DNA from: Flavobacteriia bacterium
GTDB lineage: Bacteria > Bacteroidota > Bacteroidia > Flavobacteriales > Flavobacteriaceae
Reading direction: 5' to 3'
Assembly (NCBI GenBank): GCA_003973375.1
Contig: QNYL01000226.1
Coordinates: forward strand, 1-5,230
DNA length: 5,230 nt
Shown here: positions 1-5,230 of the stretch, piece by piece
How the letters are laid out: every line of letters begins with the position of its first letter
Position numbering within the stretch: position 1 is the stretch's first letter
The notes under the pieces: generated by a model
Seen by the model: only the letters and a program-made list of their open reading frames with translations
The model's database searches: none
Told to the model about the DNA's origin: nothing
Position numbers and translations under genes: made by a program

Positions 1-1212
1 AGTGGTGATGATTATGAAGAACTTATTGCCACAACAGAATATATCAAGAGCCTTATCGATAACTCCAACATTCAGGGAATTGAAGAGTTAAAACTCGATA
101 TTGATGAAAACAAACCCGAACTCCCGGTGATTGTCGACAGGCAAAAAGCAAGACGTCTTGGAATTTCAACCGGACAAATCGGGATGGCCATCAGAACAGC
201 TCTTTACGGAAAAGAGGTTTCAACGTATAAAGACGGGGATGATGATTATCCTATCAATGTTAGGCTGATGGACAAATACCGCTACAACAAAGATGCCCTG
301 ATCAACCAAAAGATCACTTTCAGAAATCAGAACACCGGGAAAATTGTTCAGATCCCGATCAGTGCCGTTGCAAAGATGGAAAATTCAAATACTTTTAGCG
401 CTGTAAAAAGAAAAGATCTCGACAGGGTGATTACCTTGTATTCCAATGTACTTGAAAATTATAATCCTACCGAAATCAACCATCAGATCAAAGAATATTT
501 AAAGAACTATGATCTGCCTAAAAATATATCCCTTTCATTTACCGGTGAACAGGAAGAACAAGCCAAACAAATGGAATTTTTAAGTACAGCTCTGCTCATT
601 GCAGTTTTCCTAATCTTTTTGATTCTTGTGACGCAGTTTAATTCGGCATCAACACCAATTATCATATCAATTTCTGTTTTGTTAAGTCTGATCGGAGTTC
701 TTTTCGGACTCATAATTTTCCATATGGAATTTGTGGTAATGATGACCATGATCGGAATTATTTCTTTGGCAGGAATTGTGGTAAATAATGCCATTGTACT
801 GATAGATTATACCAACCTGGTACTGGAAAGGAAAGCCAAAAAAGCCGGTATTGGTATGGATGAAGTTGACCAGACCATGGTACTGGAAAGCATTGTAGAA
901 GGTGGTAAAACCCGATTAAGACCTGTATTGCTTACCGCAATTACCACCATACTCGGTTTACTTCCGCTGGCTCTGGGAATCAATTTTAATTTTATGACCT
1001 TGTTTACCGATTTCAATCCGCATTTTTATATCGGGGGAGAAAATGTTGCCTTTTGGGGACCAATGTCATGGACCATTATTTTCGGACTTACCTTTGCAAC
1101 ATTCTTAACGCTGGTTGTTGTACCGATTATGTATTTTATTCAATACAGAATCAAAGCAAGAGTAATAAAAAGAAGATCGGCAAAAGCCCAAACACTAGAA
1201 CCAGAAGCCTAA
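1..1212 (+). CDS. RND-family efflux transporter permease subunit (AcrB/HAE1-like), 3' part only
   Basis: This is the C-terminal 403 residues of an inner-membrane, proton-driven RND permease, a family that is usually over 1000 residues and works with a periplasmic adaptor and an outer-membrane channel. The frame is open from base 1, so the GTG at 127 is an internal valine, not a start. Residues 1 to about 190 are the second periplasmic porter/docking half, including the VDRQKARRLGIST segment typical of the family. Five membrane segments (TM8-TM12) follow at about 193-213, 218-240, 244-270, 305-326 and 356-382. TM10 carries the conserved GIVVNNAIVLIDY stretch and TM12 the family-typical FGLTFATFLTLVVVPIMYF. 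The tail is basic and cytoplasmic (KARVIKRRSAKAQ). The proton-relay residues of TM4 lie outside the window, so activity cannot be judged. The substrate is unknown; drug/solute export (HAE1) fits better than metal export, but only by general resemblance. The stop codon lies inside the 3' end of the convergent patatin gene. Confidence 0.95.
   Translation, partial: SGDDYEELIATTEYIKSLIDNSNIQGIEELKLDIDENKPELPVIVDRQKARRLGISTGQIGMAIRTALYGKEVSTYKDGDDDYPINVRLMDKYRYNKDALINQKITFRNQNTGKIVQIPISAVAKMENSNTFSAVKRKDLDRVITLYSNVLENYNPTEINHQIKEYLKNYDLPKNISLSFTGEQEEQAKQMEFLSTALLIAVFLIFLILVTQFNSASTPIIISISVLLSLIGVLFGLIIFHMEFVVMMTMIGIISLAGIVVNNAIVLIDYTNLVLERKAKKAGIGMDEVDQTMVLESIVEGGKTRLRPVLLTAITTILGLLPLALGINFNFMTLFTDFNPHFYIGGENVAFWGPMSWTIIFGLTFATFLTLVVVPIMYFIQYRIKARVIKRRSAKAQTLEPEA
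1195..1212. other. Overlapping convergent 3' ends of the RND and patatin genes
   Basis: The RND stop codon (TAA, 1210-1212, + strand) lies inside the patatin gene, and the patatin stop (TAG on the - strand, 1195-1197) lies inside the RND gene. The last five codons plus stop of each gene therefore share the same 18 bp. There is no intergenic space for a dedicated terminator, so each transcript must end within, or run antisense to, the opposing gene. Confidence 0.9.
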
Positions 1213-3438
1213 ATTAAAATACCAGACCCTGTTATTGGTTTCCGGCGACCAGGAATAGTGCAGTTCAATAGGCCCGATAAGGGTTTCCACACTGTAGCCT
1301 AAAGCATAACCGGTTTTGGTATCTGCAAAAATATCTCCACCATTCCACAGGTCGTCCCCAAGCCTTGAAAAATTACCTAAAAAAGAAACGTAGTTCTTTT
1401 TAAAAATCTCATAACGAACTTCCAATGCTGTTTTAACAAAACCTACTTCATTCAGATCCGCTACATTGTAACCGTAAAATGGCACAAAAGTATTGATGAA
1501 ATTATCATTATTACCTCCCAAATGGTAATCGTGAATTATATTATTGTTATTGCCAATAGTAATTCCCGCATCGGAAGTAAGGTGTAAGGTCAGTTTATTG
1601 ATGGGTGTAATGGCAAAACCAATATTTCCATATAATTGAGAAAAAGCTTTAAAATTGTCAAAATAATCTGAAGAAAAAAGATACATCTTATAATTGGCTT
1701 CAAAATAAAAACCTTTTTTGGGAAATAATCCGGAATCATACGAGTCAAATTTCGCTTTGGCAAAACCGTCAAAATAATTATTCTGATCAATATAAAGTTT
1801 ATACACCCGATCATTTACAATTTCTTCTGTGTATAACTTCAGGAACTTATGTTCGGCTCCCAAACGTAAGGCCATCATATTTTTGAAGGTTGTTTGGAAG
1901 AAAAATTGTGTTGAAAAATCATTATAAAAAGCCGGTATTTTTAATCCGTAAGTATCTGAACTTTCATCAGTTTCTTCATCAAATGATGTGTACAGGTCTA
2001 AACCAAATGAATTGTACCTTGAATTGATTCCGAAACTCCAGTTAAATCCGTTATCAAGAATATAATCAATATTATACCTGAATTTATCGCCCACAATAAA
2101 ATCTGTAGATAAAAAATCATTTTTAAACAGCAGGTGTTTACTTGTAAAATTAACCAGAACACCTGTTTTATAGAGATCATCGTAATGAATTCCAAGTTGT
2201 ATAAAAGAGGAGACATCTTCTTCAAGAATATTAAATTCAATTCTTATTCCTCCCTTTACAGGGATCATTCTATATTGAACACTCCTAAAATTCTGAGTAG
2301 CTGTTAAAGCATTAATACCTTCTGTAAATTTTTGTGTATTGATGGTACTCCCTACATCAAAACCAAGTTTTTTTAATAAATATTTCTCCGTATAATGTAC
2401 ATTCCCTGTAAAATTAATTGCTTTAACTACATAATCAGAATCTGTCTGATTCACAGCCACACCCTGATATACAGGCTTTTTCTTTTGTTTTGATGCAATT
2501 TCAAACAACATTGCAATTTTTTCATCGGCAGCTTTAACTCCTTTTTCAACAATTTCAGATTTGCTAAGAAACGAAAAATCATCAAATCCGGTAATATCAG
2601 GTTTGATATAAACATCTGTGAGTTTTATCTTTTCATCTATATTCTTATACATCTGAAATCCAACGATCTGACGCATAAGTTTAGGTAACGAATTAACTTC
2701 ATCAACGGGATACAATTTTCCCTGTACATCCACACCAATCACATAATCAACACCTTTTGCCAGCATTTTTTCTACCGGATAATTGTCAACAATTCCTCCA
2801 TCCACCAGGGTTTTCCCTTCTATTTCAATTGGAGTAAGCAAGCCCGGAAAAGTTCCACTCGCCCGGATAGCTTCAGGAAGGAATCCATGATCAAGAACTA
2901 CCTCTTCTCCATTTTCAAGATTTGTGGCAATACAAAAGAAAGGTATGGATAAGTCTTCAAAATTGGTAACCGTATGAACATGCTTGGTGAGTTCAGAAAA
3001 AAGATTGAATACATTTTGTCCGTCTGTAACTGCAGAAGGTAAACCCAGTTTTTTCTTTTTAATTGGTAAACTCACTGCATATTTTCCCAGATTCTCTTTT
3101 TGATAAAAAGATGCAGATTCTCTGGGAACATTATCCTGAAAAAGCTCAATAAAATCATGTGCCTGTATAATAGAATCCAGCTGATCAGCATTGTAACCTG
3201 AAGCATAAAGTCCGCCAACAATGGCTCCCATACTGGTACCGGCAATATAATCTATTCTGACCCCTGCTTTTTCCAGCACCTTTAGAACCCCCACATGAGC
3301 AAATCCTTTAGCCCCGCCGCCACTCAGAACCAAACCTACTTTTACGTCTTTCCCATCATCTTTATGAGATTTTTGTGCGTAATTAACAGTACTTACCATT
3401 AAAAACACAAGCAAAAGAATCCTCTTTAATAAATTCAT
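1195..3438 (-). CDS. Patatin-like phospholipase with POTRA-like segment and outer-membrane beta-barrel (type Vd autotransporter-like)
   Basis: A complete 747-residue protein, predicted to be an exported serine lipid hydrolase anchored in the outer membrane. The N-terminus MNLLKRILLLVFLMVSTVNYAQ is a signal peptide, probably cleaved after Ala21. The patatin domain (about residues 32-315) has the oxyanion-hole motif GGGAKG (40-45), the nucleophile elbow GTSMG with Ser69, and the DGG motif with Asp213, so the Ser-Asp dyad is intact. Residues about 336-407 resemble a POTRA domain (INFTGNVHYTEKYLLKKLGF...). From about 410 to the end are alternating aromatic/polar strands ending in ...YFNLGFWF, the terminal-aromatic signature of outer-membrane barrels. 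This order matches the PlpD/FplA class. The ATG at 3436-3438 was chosen; an in-frame TTG at 3442-3444 would add two residues and has AAGG about 5 nt upstream, so it remains possible. The gene follows uvrC by 34 bp and probably shares its transcript. Whether the enzyme is released or stays on the surface, and its lipid substrate, are not visible. Confidence 0.93.
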   Translation of the reverse strand: MNLLKRILLLVFLMVSTVNYAQKSHKDDGKDVKVGLVLSGGGAKGFAHVGVLKVLEKAGVRIDYIAGTSMGAIVGGLYASGYNADQLDSIIQAHDFIELFQDNVPRESASFYQKENLGKYAVSLPIKKKKLGLPSAVTDGQNVFNLFSELTKHVHTVTNFEDLSIPFFCIATNLENGEEVVLDHGFLPEAIRASGTFPGLLTPIEIEGKTLVDGGIVDNYPVEKMLAKGVDYVIGVDVQGKLYPVDEVNSLPKLMRQIVGFQMYKNIDEKIKLTDVYIKPDITGFDDFSFLSKSEIVEKGVKAADEKIAMLFEIASKQKKKPVYQGVAVNQTDSDYVVKAINFTGNVHYTEKYLLKKLGFDVGSTINTQKFTEGINALTATQNFRSVQYRMIPVKGGIRIEFNILEEDVSSFIQLGIHYDDLYKTGVLVNFTSKHLLFKNDFLSTDFIVGDKFRYNIDYILDNGFNWSFGINSRYNSFGLDLYTSFDEETDESSDTYGLKIPAFYNDFSTQFFFQTTFKNMMALRLGAEHKFLKLYTEEIVNDRVYKLYIDQNNYFDGFAKAKFDSYDSGLFPKKGFYFEANYKMYLFSSDYFDNFKAFSQLYGNIGFAITPINKLTLHLTSDAGITIGNNNNIIHDYHLGGNNDNFINTFVPFYGYNVADLNEVGFVKTALEVRYEIFKKNYVSFLGNFSRLGDDLWNGGDIFADTKTGYALGYSVETLIGPIELHYSWSPETNNRVWYFNLGFWF

Positions 3439-3472
3439 ACTCAATATAACCTTAATTTATACCTTTTTAGGA
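3439..3472 (-). other. Short uvrC-patatin intergenic spacer
   Basis: These 34 bp separate the uvrC stop (TAG, 3473-3475) from the patatin ATG (3438). The spacer is AT-rich. It contains AAGG 11 nt before the ATG, or about 5 nt before the upstream TTG, which is the only ribosome-binding-site candidate. No terminator hairpin of useful length and no clear Bacteroidota promoter (TTTG / TAnnTTTG) is seen, which supports read-through from uvrC into the patatin gene. Confidence 0.6.
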
Positions 3473-5230
3473 CTAATCTTTCCTATTAAAATAATTTTTT
3501 ATCCGCTGTGACTTATCCACTCCAATCACATTTGTAAGTTCTTCTATATCAGCTTCTTTAATTCTCTTTACCGATTTAAATTTACGCAACAACTTTGAGA
3601 TGGTATGTTCTCCTATTCCGTTTATATTTGAAAGTTCGGTTTGTATGGCACTTTTACTGCGTTTATTCCTGTGATGTGTTATACCAAACCTGTGCGCTTC
3701 ATTTCGTAATTGCTGAATGATTTTTAATGTCTCCGATTTTTTATCCAGATACAAGGGCACCGGATCGTCCGGATAATAAATCTCTTCCAGCCTTTTGGCT
3801 ATGCCTACAATAGCGATCTTTCTGCGAACTCCAAGCCGATCAAGACTTTTTAAAGCCGAATTCAGCTGACCTTTTCCTCCATCGATAACGATGAGCTGCG
3901 GTAGATCCTGATCTTCTTCGATTAAACGTTTATACCTTCTGTGAACCACCTCTTCCATAGAGGCAAAATCATCGGCACCCACCACGGTTTTTATATTAAA
4001 ATGCCGGTAATCTCTCTTGCTGGGTTTTCCGTTTTTAAAAACCACACAGGCGGCCACCGGATTTGTTCCCTGTATATTTGAATTGTCAAAACATTCAATA
4101 TGCCTGGGTTCTTCCTGTAAACGAAGATCCTTTTGCATCTGTTTCATAATTCTGTTAACATGCCTTTCAGGATCAACGATCTGAATTTGTTTTAATTGTT
4201 CCAGACGGTAATATTTAGCATTTCTTAACGATAAATCAACAATCCGTTTTTTATCTCCTACTTTTGGTACCGTTACCTTAATATTTTCGCCAATATCCAC
4301 CTGAAAAGGGACGTAGATCTCTTTAACCACCGAATTAAACCGCCGCATCAGCTCAACAATGGCAAGTTCGAGAATATCCTTATCACTTTCATTCAGTTTC
4401 TTTTTGATCTCGGCCGTATGCGATTGTATAATGGCTCCATTAGAGATCTTTAAGAAATTTACATAGGCATAAGTTTCATCAGAAACAATTGAAAATACAT
4501 CAACATTGGTTATGGATGAGTTTACCACGGTGGATTTGGCCTGATAATTGGCCAGAAGCTCTATTTTTTCTTTGATTTTCTGTGCTTCTTCAAATTCGGC
4601 TTTTGCCGAAAAATTATACATCAGCTCTTCAAAACGGTGAAAAGAGGTCTTAAAATTTCCCTTGATGATGTTTCTGATCTCGGCAATATCTTTTAAATAA
4701 TCTTCTTCACTTTGCAGACCCTCACAGGCTCCTTTACAATTCTTTATATGGTACTCAAGACAAACCTTGTATTTCTTACTTTCGATATTTTTAGGGGTCA
4801 GTTTATAATCACAAACCCGTAAAGAATAAAGTTCGAGTATCATCGATAATAAGGCCCTCGCAGTTCTTACAGAGGTATAAGGACCGTAATATTCAGACCC
4901 GTCCTTTATCATATTCCGGGTTAAAAAAATTCTTGGGAAAGGCTCTTTTTTAATACAGATCCACGGGTAGGTTTTATCATCTTTTAGCATGATATTATAG
5001 CGTGGCTGATATTTTTTTATCAGATTATTTTCTAAGAGTAATGCATCGGTCTCGGTACTGACCACTATATGACGTATCTCTGCTATTTTTTTAACCAGAA
5101 CACGGGTTTTTCCATATTCATGGTGCTTGTTAAAATAACTGCCAACTCTTTTTTTAAGATTTTTGGCCTTACCGATATAAATGATCTTCCCTTCTTTATC
5201 AAAGAACTGATAACTCTGCCAGGCAATCTC
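3473..5230 (-). CDS. uvrC: UvrABC system protein C (excinuclease subunit), 5' end outside the window
   Basis: UvrC makes both incisions around a DNA lesion in nucleotide excision repair after UvrA/UvrB recognition. The window holds 585 codons, numbered here from 5230; bacterial UvrC is around 600 residues, so only a short N-terminal piece is missing. The GTG at 5063-5065 is internal, because the frame and homology continue upstream. The GIY-YIG nuclease domain (about 1-95, 3' incision) has Tyr7, YIG at 18-20, Arg28, Glu67 and Asn79. Cys140, Cys157, Cys165 and Cys169 match the iron-sulfur ligand pattern reported for UvrC. A UVR helix-pair (about 205-237) is the UvrB contact. The RNase H-like endonuclease domain (5' incision) has Asp382, Asp421, Asp450 and His513, aligning with the known catalytic set. 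A helix-hairpin-helix region (about 533-580) ends the protein. The oddity is at the extreme N-terminus, where the expected PG-V-Y of the GIY motif reads AWQSY; see the separate entry. Confidence 0.97.
   Translation of the reverse strand, partial: EIAWQSYQFFDKEGKIIYIGKAKNLKKRVGSYFNKHHEYGKTRVLVKKIAEIRHIVVSTETDALLLENNLIKKYQPRYNIMLKDDKTYPWICIKKEPFPRIFLTRNMIKDGSEYYGPYTSVRTARALLSMILELYSLRVCDYKLTPKNIESKKYKVCLEYHIKNCKGACEGLQSEEDYLKDIAEIRNIIKGNFKTSFHRFEELMYNFSAKAEFEEAQKIKEKIELLANYQAKSTVVNSSITNVDVFSIVSDETYAYVNFLKISNGAIIQSHTAEIKKKLNESDKDILELAIVELMRRFNSVVKEIYVPFQVDIGENIKVTVPKVGDKKRIVDLSLRNAKYYRLEQLKQIQIVDPERHVNRIMKQMQKDLRLQEEPRHIECFDNSNIQGTNPVAACVVFKNGKPSKRDYRHFNIKTVVGADDFASMEEVVHRRYKRLIEEDQDLPQLIVIDGGKGQLNSALKSLDRLGVRRKIAIVGIAKRLEEIYYPDDPVPLYLDKKSETLKIIQQLRNEAHRFGITHHRNKRSKSAIQTELSNINGIGEHTISKLLRKFKSVKRIKEADIEELTNVIGVDKSQRIKNYFNRKD
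5210..5230 (-). other. Disrupted GIY motif or possible frameshift at the uvrC N-terminus
   Basis: In the uvrC frame the last codons at the window edge read EIAWQSYQFF, whereas UvrC proteins normally have a PGVY-type sequence just before QFF. Only the tyrosine is kept. In the alternative frame (starting one base in) the same bases read RLPGRV, ending exactly where the tyrosine codon should begin. One extra T before ATCAG would join LPGRV to YQFFDKEG. This suggests a one-base deletion, a sequencing or assembly error, or a natural divergent N-terminus. With only seven codons visible the question cannot be settled here. Confidence 0.45.

Noticed and set aside
127..129. GTG as the start codon of the RND gene
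   Set aside because: The frame is open back to base 1 and the upstream residues continue the periplasmic domain, so the GTG is an internal valine.
818..890. Exact 13-bp direct repeat TGGTACTGGAAAG at 818-830 and 878-890, 60 bp apart
   Set aside because: Both copies encode xVLE in the same frame of the RND gene; similar residues and codon preference explain it, and no further copies were seen.
507..1016. Two minus-strand open frames (507-794 and 807-1016) opposite the RND gene
   Set aside because: They lie fully antisense to a strongly conserved coding region, their translations resemble no recognisable family, and no ribosome-binding site or promoter supports them.
2131..2165. Perfect 8-bp inverted repeat CAGGTGTT ... 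AACACCTG with a 19-nt loop
   Set aside because: It lies inside the barrel-coding region, has a long loop and no adjacent T-tract on the coding strand, so chance is the simplest explanation.
1590..2240. Two minus-strand open frames (1590-1814 and 1998-2240) within the patatin gene
   Set aside because: They are shifted-frame readings of the barrel-coding region with low-complexity Ile/Leu/Phe translations, as expected from AT-rich DNA.
3461..3472. CCTAAAAAGG-type mini-palindrome just after the uvrC stop as a terminator
   Set aside because: The stem is only three base pairs and no U-tract follows, so it is too weak to be an intrinsic terminator.
5063..5065. GTG as the start codon of uvrC
   Set aside because: The upstream codons in the same frame encode the YIG motif and the catalytic arginine of the GIY-YIG domain, so the true start lies beyond the window.

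Overview
This window looks like ordinary chromosomal DNA from a Bacteroidota bacterium, most likely a member of the Flavobacteriia. The base composition is AT-rich. The proteins carry Bacteroidota traits: a signal peptide ending in ...YAQ, Shine-Dalgarno sequences that are weak or absent, and RND and UvrC sequences that read like flavobacterial homologues. The genus cannot be named from the sequence alone.

The layout is three tightly packed genes with almost no non-coding DNA. Bases 1-1212 (+) are the 3' third of an RND-family efflux permease, entering the window already in frame. Bases 1195-3438 (-) are a complete gene for an exported patatin-like phospholipase fused to a POTRA-like segment and a C-terminal outer-membrane beta-barrel. 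Bases 3473-5230 (-) are nearly all of uvrC, the nucleotide excision repair endonuclease; its first few codons lie beyond the right edge. The RND gene and the patatin gene converge, and their 3' ends overlap by 18 bp. uvrC and the patatin gene point the same way with only 34 bp between them, so they are probably co-transcribed with uvrC first.

The genes do not form an obvious pathway: inner-membrane drug/solute export, outer-membrane lipid hydrolysis and DNA repair. The two envelope genes are simply neighbours, and pairing a DNA-repair gene with a patatin gene appears to be operon packing rather than a shared function. I found no RNA genes, insertion sequences, CRISPR arrays, attachment sites or strong promoters.

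I see no sign of a new biological system. The most useful observation is at the right edge. There the GIY motif of UvrC is disrupted in frame, while the overlapping frame spells a more canonical LPG-V sequence. This suggests a frameshift (real or a sequencing error) or an unusual N-terminus. The patatin/POTRA/barrel architecture and the overlapping convergent gene ends are secondary points of interest.
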